A stretch of 64,000 nucleotides of DNA from an uncultured Acidimicrobiales bacterium (GCA_938021675.1 CALIFY010000018.1:1-64000), one strand, 5' to 3'; shown: positions 52,214 through 61,994, counted from the stretch's first letter. Notes: generated by a model from the letters alone, not told the origin. A program made the numbers and translations.

Positions 52214-53530
52214 ATGACCGAATCCGTCCCGAACCTCTTCGACAAGATCGTCAACCTGGCCAAGCGGCGTGGCATCGTGTTCCCGTCGGCGGAGATCTAT
52301 GGCGGTTTTCGTTCCACATACGATTACGGGCCGGTGGGTGCGTTGATGTTGCGGAACGTCAAGGACGCCTGGTGGCGCTCGATGGTGCAGCTCCGATCCG
52401 ATGTGGTCGGTCTCGACGCCTCGATTCTGTCACCACCGGCCATTTGGGAGGCGTCTGGCCATTTGGCCAACTTCACCGATCCACTCGTCGACTGTCGCCA
52501 GTGTGGCGCCCGGCATCGCCAAGACAAGCTGGACGATCCTGAGCAGTGCCCGACCTGTGGGACCCGAGGGCAGTTGACAGAGCCTCGACAGTTCAACTTG
52601 ATGTTCAAGACCAACGCTGGTCCGGTCGAGAACGAGGGCGCGGTGGCGTACCTCCGCCCAGAGACGGCCCAGGGCATGTTTATCAATTTCGCCAACGTAG
52701 TGAACACCTCGCGCAAGAAGCCGCCGTTTGGCATCGCCCAGATCGGCAAGAGTTTCCGGAACGAGATCACCCCCGGCAACTTCGTGTTCCGCACTCGCGA
52801 GTTTGAGCAGATGGAAATGGAATTCTTCGTTCCGCCAGCTGAGGCCGATCATTGGTACGACTACTGGTGTACCGAGCGGCTGCAGTGGTACATCGATCAC
52901 GGGATCGAGGCCGATAAGGTTCGGCTCCGCCCGCACGATGCCGACGAACTGAGCCACTACTCCTCGGGGACGAGCGACGTCGAGTTCTCGTTTCCGTGGG
53001 GCTGGGATGAGTTGGAGGGGGTGGCCAATCGGGGCGACTATGACCTCAAGCAGCACATCGAGCATTCTGGGCAGAAGCTGGAATTCTTCGATCAGGCCGC
53101 CAATCAACGGTACGTGCCCCATGTGATCGAACCGGCAGCAGGGGCTACTCGGACGATGATGGCCTTTCTTATGGCCGCGTACGACGAGGAGATTGTCAAC
53201 GATGACACTCGAACCGTGCTACGCCTCCACCACCGGATTGCGCCATACAAGGCAGCGGTATTGCCGCTCTCGAAGAAACCTGAACTGACCGAACCGGCCC
53301 GGGAGTTGCTGGCCGAGCTCCAGCCTCACTGGATGGTCGACTACGACGAGACCCAAGCTATTGGGCGGAGATATCGGCGTCAGGACGAGATCGGAACACC
53401 ATATTGCATCACCTTTGATTTCGACTCGATCGAAGACAAGGCGGTCACGATCCGAGAGCGCGACACCATGGCTCAAGAGCGGCTCCCGATTGGTGAGGTC
53501 GGCGGCTGGTTGGCTGAGCGTTTGACTTGA
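52214..53530 (+). CDS. glyS: Glycyl-tRNA synthetase, single-chain type
   Basis: This 438-aa class II synthetase of the homodimeric type has FPSAEIYGGFRSTYDYGPVG (motif 1 region), FRNEITPGNFVFRTREFEQM (motif 2) and ARTMMAFLMAAYDEE-like motif 3 (actual sequence TRTMMAFLMA). A zinc-like CRQC and CPTC pair is inserted near residues 97-120. An anticodon-binding domain follows. The ATG at 52214 is chosen over upstream codons 52136 and 52193. It charges tRNA-Gly. Confidence 0.96.
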   Translation: MTESVPNLFDKIVNLAKRRGIVFPSAEIYGGFRSTYDYGPVGALMLRNVKDAWWRSMVQLRSDVVGLDASILSPPAIWEASGHLANFTDPLVDCRQCGARHRQDKLDDPEQCPTCGTRGQLTEPRQFNLMFKTNAGPVENEGAVAYLRPETAQGMFINFANVVNTSRKKPPFGIAQIGKSFRNEITPGNFVFRTREFEQMEMEFFVPPAEADHWYDYWCTERLQWYIDHGIEADKVRLRPHDADELSHYSSGTSDVEFSFPWGWDELEGVANRGDYDLKQHIEHSGQKLEFFDQAANQRYVPHVIEPAAGATRTMMAFLMAAYDEEIVNDDTRTVLRLHHRIAPYKAAVLPLSKKPELTEPARELLAELQPHWMVDYDETQAIGRRYRRQDEIGTPYCITFDFDSIEDKAVTIRERDTMAQERLPIGEVGGWLAERLT

Positions 53531-53545
53531 GGGTGAGTTGTAAGA

Positions 53546-53580
53546 CCTGAGGGGTCCCCCGTGGTGATCGGGGGTGAGGT
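53546..53580 (+). terminator. Hairpin after glyS
   Basis: CCCCC (53556-53560) pairs with GGGGG (53570-53574), and the flanks ACCT (53546-53549) and AGGT (53577-53580) can close an outer stem. It lies 16 bases after the glyS stop. No T-run follows. Confidence 0.5.
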
Positions 53581-53584
53581 CGCC

Positions 53585-53689
53585 ATGCTCAGCGCCTCGG
53601 CTGACGTGTTTCGGGCGCTCGGGGTACCGGCGCGCCCGACGCCACACAGCTGCGCTTCGGCCAAAACGATAGTAGCTCTACCCCCTTGA
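53585..53689 (+). CDS. Possible 34-aa ORF or ArsR-like remnant
   Basis: An ATG with GAGG five bases upstream opens a 34-codon frame. The start SASADVFRALGVPARP resembles the first helix of ArsR-family regulators (DVFRALADPTR-like) and uses GC-rich third positions, but the remaining residues do not match. The stop lies in a CCCCCT/AGGGGG hairpin (53681-53698). It may be a decayed regulator N-terminus or a very small gene. Confidence 0.25.
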   Translation: MLSASADVFRALGVPARPTPHSCASAKTIVALPP

Positions 53690-54405
53690 TCGAGGGGGCC
53701 ACGATGCCATCCCGTGGCGCGCCAACTCTCGCCGGGTACCCGTCGCACGGGGTGCGGACGAAGGTACCTGAACAGTTTGTTGCCAAAAATTGGGGAAATC
53801 TGCCTGTGTTGAACGTGAGCTTGTAGGTCGATCTAACGGTTAGTGTGACAAGAAGCTTCCGCCTGCATAAACAAGGATGTAGGTTGGGAGTGATTCCGCC
53901 GCCAGAGTGTCCGCTACTAGCGGTCCGATTGGTGTCGAGTTTTTTGGGCGATATTTCGGCTCGTCGGGGCGACCGGCGTTGTCAATGCTGATCGATTGGG
54001 TTGGTCTAGTGGCAAAACGAGCGAAGGGCTCGGATAGAAGTTCTAAGGCGAGAAGGCCGACTCGGTTCGGGCTACCCGGCGAACGCTTTGCCAGTGGACG
54101 CTCAACTGCGGTCACGGTTGCAGCAGTCGTTTACAAGTACTTGCCTGTCGTGCATAGAGTCGAAATCCCACCGATTCAGCCTTCGGTCTATAGCGGACTT
54201 AGCTCAGGCCGTTCACTGAACTTTGTCGGTTTCTTTGCGGGTATGAACCGACCGGTTGTTCCCACGCTTGGGTTTGAACCCGCCAGTAGAGCCAGCCTGA
54301 AGAGCGTGGTCCCTGGTGTCGAGGGTTGTCGAGCCGGTTCTGCCCGATGAGTCCTGCGAATCAAGAATTAGGTCTTTATCCCCGTAGCGATCCAAGGAAG
54401 TTCAC
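53690..54405. other. Gene-poor stretch before the sugar gene pair
   Basis: About 700 bases with lower GC and no protein I can support. A plus-strand open frame at 53907-54350 (147 codons) lacks a ribosome binding site, has mixed codon use and matches nothing known. The stretch presumably carries the promoter of the epimerase gene. It may be the scar of an insertion into the glyS-dnaG neighbourhood. Confidence 0.5.
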
Positions 54406-55425
54406 GTGACAGATCAACAAATCGACCTCCACCTCGACACCAAGGACGCGGTGATCATCACCGGTGGGCTTGGATTCATCGGTTCGTTCGTGGCCGACGC
54501 CTACCTGGAAGCCGGTCGCAAGGTTGTCATTATCGACTCGATGATTAGTTCGGTCATCTCGACCGAACCATACGATAACCATCCGAACTGCACCGTCTGT
54601 AAGGTGAGTGTCGAGGAGTACTTTCTCGGCGGCGGCTCGGTAGCCGGAGCTGACCGGGTCATCCATGCGGCATCGCTTGTCGGCCCGGCCGGGATTCTCA
54701 AATACGGGGGCCGCCTCGGGGCCGAGATCGTCCGTTCATGCCAACTGGTTGTCGACGATTGCATTGCGCACGACGTGCCGGTGTGCGACTTCTCTTCTGC
54801 CGAGGTGTACGGACGTTCCGGTGAGCTAGGGGAGAAGGACACGATCCAAGTCCCAGTCGACTACACCGTCCGTATCGAGTACGCCATCGCCAAGACCCTC
54901 ACCGAAGCCATCGTGGCCAACAGCCGGTATCGGGGCTTGCGGGGCATCGTCATTCGACCGTTCAACGTGACCGGGCCGCGGCAGTCGGAGATGGGTGGAT
55001 TCGTTGTCCCGACGTTCGTGCAGCAGGCGCTGGCCGGCGACGATATTACCGTCTTTGCCACCGGGGAGCAGTTGCGTGCGTTCCTATCGGTTAGCGATCT
55101 CACCCGGTTCATCATCGATCACATGGATAACGCCGTCGACTCGGGGGAGTTGATTTACAACATCGGCAACCCGGCCAACAAGATCTCGGTTCGAGACCTT
55201 GCCGACCTGGTCAAAGAGATGACCGGCTCGTCGTCGACAGTCGTCTACGCCGATGCGAAGAAGATCCACGGTGAACTCTACGAGGAAGCAGAATCGTTCG
55301 AAAAGACACCGGTCCTGGCCGCCGCGCCATCGGCTGGATGGGAACCAAAGGTAGGGCTAGAGGATTTGATCAGGGAGACCATCGACTACTACCAGCCGAT
55401 CGTGGCCGCTCGGTTGGGCTCGTAG
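54406..55425 (+). CDS. NAD-dependent nucleotide-sugar epimerase/dehydratase
   Basis: This 339-aa extended SDR has the NAD loop ITGGLGFIGSFV, the catalytic tyrosine region with YAIAKTLTEAI (YxxxK), FSSAEVYG with the serine, RPFNVTGPRQ, and LSVSDLTRFI as in UDP-sugar epimerases and dehydratases. AAGGAAG lies seven bases before the GTG start. The next gene, a PIG-L deacetylase, starts one base after the stop, so the two probably act on the same sugar. The exact sugar cannot be read from sequence. Confidence 0.9.
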   Translation: MTDQQIDLHLDTKDAVIITGGLGFIGSFVADAYLEAGRKVVIIDSMISSVISTEPYDNHPNCTVCKVSVEEYFLGGGSVAGADRVIHAASLVGPAGILKYGGRLGAEIVRSCQLVVDDCIAHDVPVCDFSSAEVYGRSGELGEKDTIQVPVDYTVRIEYAIAKTLTEAIVANSRYRGLRGIVIRPFNVTGPRQSEMGGFVVPTFVQQALAGDDITVFATGEQLRAFLSVSDLTRFIIDHMDNAVDSGELIYNIGNPANKISVRDLADLVKEMTGSSSTVVYADAKKIHGELYEEAESFEKTPVLAAAPSAGWEPKVGLEDLIRETIDYYQPIVAARLGS

Positions 55426-55426
55426 C

Positions 55427-56125
55427 GTGCCGGAACTGGCGTCACTTCGTCGAGTCCTCGTCATCTCTCCTCACGCCGACGACGAGGTGCTCGGCTGCGG
55501 CGGCACGATGTCGAGGCTCGTCGAGGGTGGGGCGGAGGTTCGGGTGTTATTCATGGCCGTCGACGGGTTCCATCACTACGGCCTCGATGGTGGGACGACG
55601 TTCGAGCAGCGCCGCCAAGAGATCGATGCTGTGGCTCAGCTCTTGAAGTTCGAATGGTCGATCGCCTACGGCAACGAGGATCTGATCGAGAAGCTCGACA
55701 CGGTACCCAAGCGCGACCTCGTCGATCGGTTCGAGACCGAGATCAACGAGTTCGAGCCAGACCTGGTCCTGTTGCCCTCTGGGGCGGACTACGACCAGGA
55801 CCACGTCGCCACGTTCGACACCGCGCTGGCCGCGCTACGGCCGATCGCCCCGGTGTTTGGCAAGTGGCTGGTTCCGAACGTCTTGGTGTACGAATCACCG
55901 AAGATCATGTGGTGGACAGATGATATTCCGCGTCCAGAAGTGTTCGTCGACATCAGTGACCACCTCGATCGAAAGCTCGCCGCCCTGGCTGCCTATGCCA
56001 CCCAAGCCCGGCCATCTCCCCACATCCGCAGTCCCGAATCGGTCTCGGCGCTATCGTGTCTGAGGGGCAAGGAAATCGGCGTCCAGCATGCTGAGGCGTT
56101 CAAGGCCCTCCGAGCCATCTTGTAG
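55427..56125 (+). CDS. PIG-L family (LmbE-like) deacetylase
   Basis: This 232-aa protein has the zinc motif SPHADDEVLGCGG near the N-terminus and the third ligand region in DYDQDHVAT. PIG-L enzymes remove N-acetyl groups from sugars in GPI, mycothiol, bacillithiol and antibiotic pathways. A role with the epimerase just upstream in making an amino sugar is likely. Mycothiol MshB would usually be nearer 290-300 residues, so this shorter member probably has another substrate. Confidence 0.92.
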   Translation: MPELASLRRVLVISPHADDEVLGCGGTMSRLVEGGAEVRVLFMAVDGFHHYGLDGGTTFEQRRQEIDAVAQLLKFEWSIAYGNEDLIEKLDTVPKRDLVDRFETEINEFEPDLVLLPSGADYDQDHVATFDTALAALRPIAPVFGKWLVPNVLVYESPKIMWWTDDIPRPEVFVDISDHLDRKLAALAAYATQARPSPHIRSPESVSALSCLRGKEIGVQHAEAFKALRAIL

Positions 56126-56160
56126 GCGGCTCTGCGTACACGACAAGACGGTAGAGGCCC

Positions 56161-57936
56161 GTGGGAATAGTCGACGAGGACATTGCGAGAGTTCGTGATG
56201 CCACCGACATCGTGGCGGTCATTAGCCAGTACACCCAGTTGCGCCGAGTCGGGCAGCGATTCCAAGGGCTTTGTCCGTTCCATGGTGAGAAGTCGCCGTC
56301 GTTCTCGGTCAACGCCGAGGAAGGCCTGTACTACTGCTTCGGGTGCCAGGTGTCGGGGGATGCCATCACGTTCGTACGGGAGAAGGAGCACCTCGACTTT
56401 GTCGAGGCGGTCGAGTGGCTGTCAAACAAGGCCGGGGTCACCCTCCGATACACCGACGCTGGTTTCAGCGAGGACCGGAAGCGGAAGGCCCGGCTTCATG
56501 ATGCGATCGAGCAGGCGGTCGAGTGGTACCACGACCGCCTGTTGTCGGGCGACGATGCCGGAGCGGCCCGTAGTTACCTCCGCCAACGCGGGTTCGACGG
56601 TGAGGTCGTACGGCGCTACCGGATCGGCTGGGCTCCCGATGATTGGGATTTACTCGCCAGGTCGTTGCGGCTGTCCGACAAAGACCTGACCGATTCCGGA
56701 CTCGGATTCGTGAACCGGCGAGCTCGCCAGCAGGACGCGTTCCGGGATCGGGTCGTCTTCCCGGTGTTCGATGCCCAGGGTACTGCGGTCGGATTTGGTG
56801 GTCGGATCCTCCCCGGCGCTGAGGGCCCAAAATACAAGAACTCCTCGGAGTCGACCGTCTACGCAAAGAGCCGCCTCCTCTACGCCCTCAATTGGGCAAA
56901 ATCTGAAATCGTGGAGGCGGATGAGGTCGTTGTATGCGAGGGGTACACCGATGTGATCGGCTTCGCCACCGCCGGCCTTGGACGGGCGGTCGCAACCTGT
57001 GGAACGGCCCTTACCGAGGAGCACGTCAAGTTGCTCCGGCGCTTCGCCAGCCGTGTCGTTCTCGCATTCGACGCCGATGCAGCCGGCCAGAACGCCGCCG
57101 CCCGGTTCTATGAGTGGGAGCGGGCTCATGATCTCGATGTGGCGGTTGCCGACTTGCCGTCGGGCGTCGACCCCGGCGAACTCGGCCAATCGGACCCGGA
57201 GCGGCTTGTCGCCTCGGTCGAAGCGGCCCGACCGTTCCTTGGATTTCGGGTCGACCGGGCGATCGACGGCGGCGACTTGGCGACGGCAGAGGGTCGTGCC
57301 CGGACAGCGGAGACTGCCCTGGCCATGGTGCGAGAGCACCCCGATCCGTTGGTTCGAGACCAGTACGCCATCACGGTGGCGACACGGTGTCGCCTTGAGC
57401 TCGCGCTCGTTCGATCGCGAATGGACCGATCTGGGCCTGTTTCGGTGGCCTCCGAAGCGAACCGGTCCTCAAACGGTGTCCGTCGAGTTTTAGCCGATAG
57501 TCCAGAGCTAGAAGCATTGCGGCTGGCCATTCATCGGCCGACCGAGATCGGTGAGCTTCTCGTTCCAGAGTTATTCACCGATGAGTTGTGTGCCGCCACA
57601 TACCAGCTCCTGGGGGACCACGACACCCTCCACGGTGTGATCGGTGAGGGGGGTCCTGAAGTTGGTGAGTTGGTAAAACGGCTGTCTGTCGAAGAGTCTC
57701 AGGCCGAACCGGTCGACGTAGCGGCCAGACTGTGGGAACCGTACCTCGACCGTCTCATGCACGACACGGCGGCGGCGATGACCGCGGCGGGAAACGACGA
57801 GCAGGTAGATATCTTTCGGGAACATACCTGGCTTCGGTTGAAGCTTGAGGACGTGCGTGAGCCGACCCGGCAAGCGGGAGCCATTGGAGACTTGCTAGGT
57901 TGGATGGACGAGCTAGCGGAGGACCCCAACGCTTGA
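56161..57936 (+). CDS. dnaG: DNA primase
   Basis: This 591-aa protein has the CHC2 zinc finger ([10 protein letters not shown] and YYCFGCQ), the TOPRIM core with EGYTDVIGF and AFDADAAGQ, and a C-terminal helicase-binding region that is divergent. It starts on GTG at 56161. It lies immediately before rpoD, overlapping it by four bases. It makes RNA primers for replication. Confidence 0.97.
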   Translation: MGIVDEDIARVRDATDIVAVISQYTQLRRVGQRFQGLCPFHGEKSPSFSVNAEEGLYYCFGCQVSGDAITFVREKEHLDFVEAVEWLSNKAGVTLRYTDAGFSEDRKRKARLHDAIEQAVEWYHDRLLSGDDAGAARSYLRQRGFDGEVVRRYRIGWAPDDWDLLARSLRLSDKDLTDSGLGFVNRRARQQDAFRDRVVFPVFDAQGTAVGFGGRILPGAEGPKYKNSSESTVYAKSRLLYALNWAKSEIVEADEVVVCEGYTDVIGFATAGLGRAVATCGTALTEEHVKLLRRFASRVVLAFDADAAGQNAAARFYEWERAHDLDVAVADLPSGVDPGELGQSDPERLVASVEAARPFLGFRVDRAIDGGDLATAEGRARTAETALAMVREHPDPLVRDQYAITVATRCRLELALVRSRMDRSGPVSVASEANRSSNGVRRVLADSPELEALRLAIHRPTEIGELLVPELFTDELCAATYQLLGDHDTLHGVIGEGGPEVGELVKRLSVEESQAEPVDVAARLWEPYLDRLMHDTAAAMTAAGNDEQVDIFREHTWLRLKLEDVREPTRQAGAIGDLLGWMDELAEDPNA

Positions 57937-59150
57937 GCGAACAGCCTGCGAGACAACCTGAGTCTCACTTGGTAGACGAATACAAACAGCGTCTACTCCT
58001 GCGCGCCAAAGGCGGCAGGCCTCTCAACGTCGCTGACGTTGTGGAGGTCATGCCCCGAGTCGAGCTGACGTCCGACGTGTTGGCCGAGGTTCGGTCGTTT
58101 ATGGCCGACAACGGAATCCCCTTCGATGAGGAGCCCATCGACCCGAGCGAGGTCGGAGCTCGTCGTCGCCGCCGCCGTCAAGACCCAGCACGGGTCGCAG
58201 CGGCCGCTATGGCCCGGGCGTCCGGTTCGGCTGACCCGGTTCGCATGTATCTAAAAGAGATCGGCAAGGTGCCGCTGCTGACCGCTGACGAGGAGGTCAT
58301 GCTGGCCAAGCGGATCGAAGTCGGGGCGTTGGCCGCGGCGGAGATTGCTGGACTGATCGGCCAGGGACAATGGAAGAGCCTTCCGGTCGATAAGCAGCGG
58401 TTGCTGCGGCGGGACGTCAACGACGGCGAGGCGGCACGGCAGGAGTTGACGTCGGCCAACCTTCGGCTCGTCGTCTCGATAGCGAAGCGACATGTGGGAC
58501 GGGGCGTTCCCATTCTCGATCTTGTCCAAGAGGGCAACCTTGGCCTCATGCGGGCGGTTCAAAAGTTCGATCACACCAAGGGATTCAAATTTTCGACCTA
58601 CGCCACGTGGTGGATACGTCAGGCCATCACCCGAGCGATAGCCGACCAGTCTCGGACCATCCGAGTGCCGGTCCACATGGTGGAGTCGATCAACAAAGTG
58701 GTGCGGGCTCAGCGGACGTTGGCGGCGAAACTGGAGCGGGATCCGTCGTTGGCCGAGCTCGCCGACGAGGTTGATCTGACGACCGACAAGGTCGAAGAGA
58801 TTCTCCGTATCGCCTCTCAGGACCCGTTGTCGCTCGATACTCCGATCGGCGACGAGGACGACACGTCGATGGCCGACTTCATCGCTGATAAGGGTGCGGC
58901 GCCGCTCGATCTGGCGGCCAGGAAGCTGTTGGAGCAGACGGTTCGCGACGTACTCAGCGATTTGTCGGACCGTGAGTCAGAGGTGGTGAGGCTGCGATTC
59001 GGCCTTGAAGACGGGCGTCCTCGCACGCTTGAGGAGGTCGGACGTGAGTTTGGGGTGACCCGGGAACGGATCCGTCAGATCGAGTCCAAGACATTGGCCA
59101 AGCTACGGCATCCGCTTCGGAGCGATCGTCTTCGCGACTACCTCGATTGA
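57933..59150 (+). CDS. rpoD: Primary sigma factor (RpoD/SigA)
   Basis: This 405-aa sigma-70 factor has an N-terminal 1.1-like region and basic stretch ([10 protein letters not shown]), region 1.2 ([21 protein letters not shown]), region 2 ([20 protein letters not shown] and [13 protein letters not shown]), region 3 and region 4 with [20 protein letters not shown]. The TTG at 57933 overlaps the dnaG stop (TTGA); GGAGG lies about 13 bases upstream. A TTG at 57900 is less likely. A small hairpin at 59154-59166 follows the stop. It directs housekeeping transcription. Confidence 0.97.
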   Translation: MSEQPARQPESHLVDEYKQRLLLRAKGGRPLNVADVVEVMPRVELTSDVLAEVRSFMADNGIPFDEEPIDPSEVGARRRRRRQDPARVAAAAMARASGSADPVRMYLKEIGKVPLLTADEEVMLAKRIEVGALAAAEIAGLIGQGQWKSLPVDKQRLLRRDVNDGEAARQELTSANLRLVVSIAKRHVGRGVPILDLVQEGNLGLMRAVQKFDHTKGFKFSTYATWWIRQAITRAIADQSRTIRVPVHMVESINKVVRAQRTLAAKLERDPSLAELADEVDLTTDKVEEILRIASQDPLSLDTPIGDEDDTSMADFIADKGAAPLDLAARKLLEQTVRDVLSDLSDRESEVVRLRFGLEDGRPRTLEEVGREFGVTRERIRQIESKTLAKLRHPLRSDRLRDYLD

Positions 59151-59205
59151 GGTCGGGAAACTCCCGCTGGATTGGCCACATCCTTGGTATCCTCGGGACT
59201 CACCA

Positions 59206-59281
59206 TCCGGGGTAGCTCAGTTGGCAGAGCAACTGACTGTTAATCAGTGGGTCGTGAGTTCGAGCCTCACCCCCGGAGCCA
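59206..59281 (+). tRNA. tRNA-Asn (GTT)
   Basis: The acceptor arms TCCGGGG (59206-59212) and CCCCGGA (59271-59277) pair perfectly. The D arm GTAGCTCAGTTGGCAGAGC, anticodon loop CTGTTAA with anticodon GTT (59239-59241), and the T arm GTTCGAGCC are all present. A discriminator G and an encoded CCA (59279-59281) finish it. A TGGTATCCT extended -10-like element at 59185-59193 may be its promoter. Confidence 0.98.
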
Positions 59282-59771
59282 CAGCCTGACCAGGAGAAAC
59301 GTTTCTCGTCGTGTCCTCTAGTTGTATGGACACCACCGAAAATCTGCCAGTTATCTGCCGCTAAGCCTTTTGGAGCGTTCGATTGCCCGCCGCAGCGTGG
59401 CTTTTCTCGTTCCACGCCGTATCGCAGTTCGTGCCTCGATTGCAGCGAGTTGTCTTGATCGATAACCGCTTGGGTGCCGTCGGATGACGCGGCACAGCTA
59501 GCGGTCGCACCGGACTTGACGGAATCGAAACCAAATAGATCCCGCCCTACCGGCTCCACCCCCTAGCGGATCAGGAAGCGATGGAGATACTGGTCGCTCA
59601 ACAACCCTCCCGTTTCAAGGGAGTCAAAGCACGGAGGCACCTGACTTTCCGGCAGCGCCCCTCCAATGAGGGGGGTCTCCGGAGCGGTCCGCTACCAGCG
59701 CTGCCTCGGAGGGTATTGAGCTAGCCGTCTTGGGGATTCGTTTCCTCTCTTCAGCTGTTCTGTTTCGCTCT
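59282..59771. other. Gene-free stretch downstream of tRNA-Asn
   Basis: About 490 bases with no supportable protein. An open frame on the minus strand here translates part of the tRNA and is rejected. There are several small hairpins, including CCCCTC/GAGGGG at 59658-59673, which lies after the 59772-60305 gene on the minus strand and may be its terminator. No integrase is visible. Confidence 0.6.
59294..59307. repeat. 14-bp perfect palindrome next to tRNA-Asn
   Basis: GAGAAACGTTTCTC lies 13 bases after the tRNA CCA end. It could be the stem of the tRNA terminator or a regulator site. Confidence 0.6.
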
Positions 59772-60305
59772 TCAACTCCCTGGGTCTGGGTCAAAAACTG
59801 GGTCTGAGCCTGGGTCGGAGCTTGGTAGGTCTTCCGCAACCTTGTTTACACATAAATTGATGAGCCTGAAGTTGCCTTCAGTATCTTCTCTGGCGCAATC
59901 ACTGTTGGATAGATTTTTCCATGTGATTGGCGTGCTTGCCGCTTCATGGTTGCAATTATCAGTCAATTCATCCGGACATGTTGAACTAAAGTAGTTCTTG
60001 GTGTTGTTGTTTTCAACGTCCAGAAAGAAGAACCCGGCGCACCATTGTTTTTCGAATACGCCGACTCCCAGTACGGCGGTATAATAATCGCCATTAGCCT
60101 CTGTGTAGCAAGTGACTGTTTGGGGTGGTTCGGTCGCTGCTCCGACCGAAAAAGACGACATTAGCCCGACAAAAGTTAAACCTAACGCACCGATGAAACC
60201 TGCGCTGATTTTGAACGTTGTCGATGGACTTTTCAGTTCATCTTTGCTGGTTTCGTTCCCTGGTTCTGTGAGTACTGGACGTTTCACTATTCTCCTTAGG
60301 GTCAC
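59772..60305 (-). CDS. Secreted six-cysteine protein, family A of an accessory pair
   Basis: This 177-aa protein has a long N-terminal region with a hydrophobic export or anchor segment (ISAGFIGALGLTFVGLMSSF, then SVGAA). The mature part has six cysteines separated by 22, 20, 7, 18 and 14 residues, and an Asp/Pro/Ser-rich tail with DPGSDP repeats. I do not recognise a family. Base composition is clearly AT-richer than that of the core genes. The first cysteine spacing (22) is identical to that of the protein at 61012-61446, and the next two spacings differ by one residue, so the two are probably distant paralogues. Confidence 0.7.
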   Translation of the reverse strand: MTLRRIVKRPVLTEPGNETSKDELKSPSTTFKISAGFIGALGLTFVGLMSSFSVGAATEPPQTVTCYTEANGDYYTAVLGVGVFEKQWCAGFFFLDVENNNTKNYFSSTCPDELTDNCNHEAASTPITWKNLSNSDCAREDTEGNFRLINLCVNKVAEDLPSSDPGSDPVFDPDPGS

Positions 60306-61011
60306 CTAATTGACGGGCTCGGGTGTTGCAAAACGGCGTACAACTCCAAACGGTGACCGGTTTCTGGTCACTGACACTCAGTGGGACCATCCAACGTTGC
60401 ATACGTCACGCGGGATTGGCGTATGCAACCGTTTCGATTTCGGGTGACTCGGTGAGCTTTTCAGTGGGCTTCGGCGGTCGTTAGCCGTCGCATTGGTGCA
60501 CGGTTGCTGGCTTTTTGACTCCGGTCAGGGATTCGCCCTCGTAGTTCAACGAGACTTCTTGTTTCTGTTGGCGTGGGCTGCCCCCGGTTGGGTTCCGAAT
60601 AGCCCGTTGTGTGGTCTGACGAGAACCCCACCGTCACGTCACCACGGCCGTCCTCGTTGTCGGCAGACTCATCGACTACCGCAACCGATGGAGCCCGCTA
60701 CACCACCTGCCCGCTGAGCGCTAAGTCGGCAATCCTGTTCCCGCGGGCACCGGTCCCGCAGTGAAGAGCCGACGCACCCGGCCTGGCGACGCTACTGATC
60801 TCAGATGGAAGATCTAGCAAGCCGAGTTATAGGCCGGTCTTGTCAAGACGGCAAATCGCCAAATGTGAAAGGGGTCACATGCGCGAGAAATGTTCGTCCC
60901 TCGATGGTCCTGTGGTGGCAACGAGGCAGTTGGTCAATGAAGTTCACCCCAGCTCGGAAGTGTTGCACGACAAATACGTGACAGAGCACAAACAGGAGAC
61001 TACAGAAAACG
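60306..61011. other. Divergent spacer with several inverted repeats
   Basis: About 700 bases between the two divergently read six-cysteine genes. I see no convincing protein; frames at 60493-60717 and 60840-61115 lack codon bias and similarity. It holds the promoters of both genes and small hairpins such as GTGACC/GGTCAC near 60352 and CACTGA/TCAGTG near 60370. Confidence 0.55.
60396..60429. repeat. 10-bp perfect inverted repeat
   Basis: GTTGCATACG (60396-60405) and CGTATGCAAC (60420-60429) are exact reverse complements around 14 bases. It lies 91 bases upstream of the minus-strand secreted gene and could be an operator or an RNA hairpin. Confidence 0.8.
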
Positions 61012-61446
61012 ATGCGATCGCCAAAGAAGATCTTGATTGCCGCTACCACCACAGCTGCCGCGGTAGTGGCGATAGCGACCCCTTTCGTCATGCCATCAGC
61101 GGGAGCGTTGAATGAAGATGCAGGACCAGGAAATTCTATTTGCGTTGCCAAGCACTCGCAACAAGTGCATTACATAAGGCTAGGGGGGGCGTTTGCTAAG
61201 CCATATGGTTGCACTAGGTTTGAGACATTGGTGAACGGAGAACTACGGGAATTCGAATATCTTGGTACTTGTGGAGATGAAGATATCGAATGCGACGAGG
61301 ACCCTTTCCATGAGTTACTCGGCATCCAAAAGATCGACATTGACGACAGTAAAGCCCATTGCATCCTGGACGGGACCAACACTGACTTCTACGTCGACGG
61401 TCCTGAGCCTGGGGACAGAGGTCCTGCATGCAAAGTTGCCAAGTGA
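61012..61446 (+). CDS. Secreted six-cysteine protein, family B of an accessory pair
   Basis: This 144-aa protein has a typical signal peptide (basic RSPKK, then AATTTAAAVVAIATPFVM, cleavage near SAGA). The mature part has six cysteines spaced 22, 19, 6, 22 and 22 residues apart and is acidic, with a run of Glu and Asp around the fourth cysteine. No family is recognised. The cysteine layout matches that of the 59772-60305 product, with which it is divergent. Three disulfides are likely after export. Base use is AT-richer than in core genes. Confidence 0.75.
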   Translation: MRSPKKILIAATTTAAAVVAIATPFVMPSAGALNEDAGPGNSICVAKHSQQVHYIRLGGAFAKPYGCTRFETLVNGELREFEYLGTCGDEDIECDEDPFHELLGIQKIDIDDSKAHCILDGTNTDFYVDGPEPGDRGPACKVAK

Positions 61447-61994
61447 TTACTCTTCTGAAACAACCTAGCCAGTGGCAGTCTTCTGCAAAGAACGGCCCAC
61501 GATGCGACGGACAGCAGAGGCCGGGGCATGATTGAAGCCCAGACCGCCCGAATGGCTGCCTCCGCTCGCCGGTAGTCACCTCACAGTAATCAACCAAACC
61601 GCACGGCCGAATACTGGGCCTGATCAGACCCTCAGCACCGTCCCCGCCATACAAACACCCAATAACCGTTAATCAGTCGTTCGGTGCAGACCTCATTCGG
61701 AGGCTGGGGATGGGGCTGAGGTTCGACGGTTCGCTCGTGATCGAGTGGCAATCAGCGGGGAGTGATCGCGTGGCACCGATGGTCTCACCGATGCCCGTGG
61801 GATCGCCGAGATTTTGGCTCCACCCCAGTCTTTGGCTTCGTCCAGCTATCGAAGCCTGGCACAGGGCTCGAAGTCAATAGTCACACCGTTGGTTTGACCG
61901 CGGTGTTTCGAGACGAACCTGGAGAAGCGTTGCGCCAACTGAACTCCGTGTAACTGCTAGGATACGTCGAGCATCTCACCCAAAGGGGTTCTCG
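61447..61994. other. Gene-free stretch before the C13 lipoprotein gene
   Basis: About 550 bases with no protein I can support; a 63-codon frame at 61762-61953 has no ribosome site or similarity. The AAAGGGG site at the end belongs to the lipoprotein gene. The stretch presumably holds its promoter and the terminator of the upstream gene. Confidence 0.55.

Noticed and set aside
54190-54300. tRNA-like segment with GCGGACTTAGCTCAGG and a GGGTTTGAACCC stretch
   Set aside because: The D stem has no pairing partner, no anticodon arm forms and the acceptor arms do not match.
53907-54350. 147-codon open frame on the plus strand
   Set aside because: No ribosome binding site, mixed third-position composition and no recognisable similarity; treated as part of the gene-poor stretch.
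59493-59505. 13-base match (CACAGCTAGCGGT) to the rpsT-downstream repeat at 36435-36447
   Set aside because: In a 64-kb window tens of 13-base matches are expected by chance.
59200-59559. 119-codon minus-strand frame
   Set aside because: Its C-terminal part is a translation of tRNA-Asn in reverse, a common false gene.
60493-60717. 74-codon plus-strand frame in the divergent spacer
   Set aside because: No binding site, no codon bias and no similarity.
61668-61677. GTTAATCAGT identical to part of the tRNA-Asn anticodon arm, a possible attachment site
   Set aside because: Only ten bases match and it is not the 3' end of the tRNA that integrases normally duplicate.
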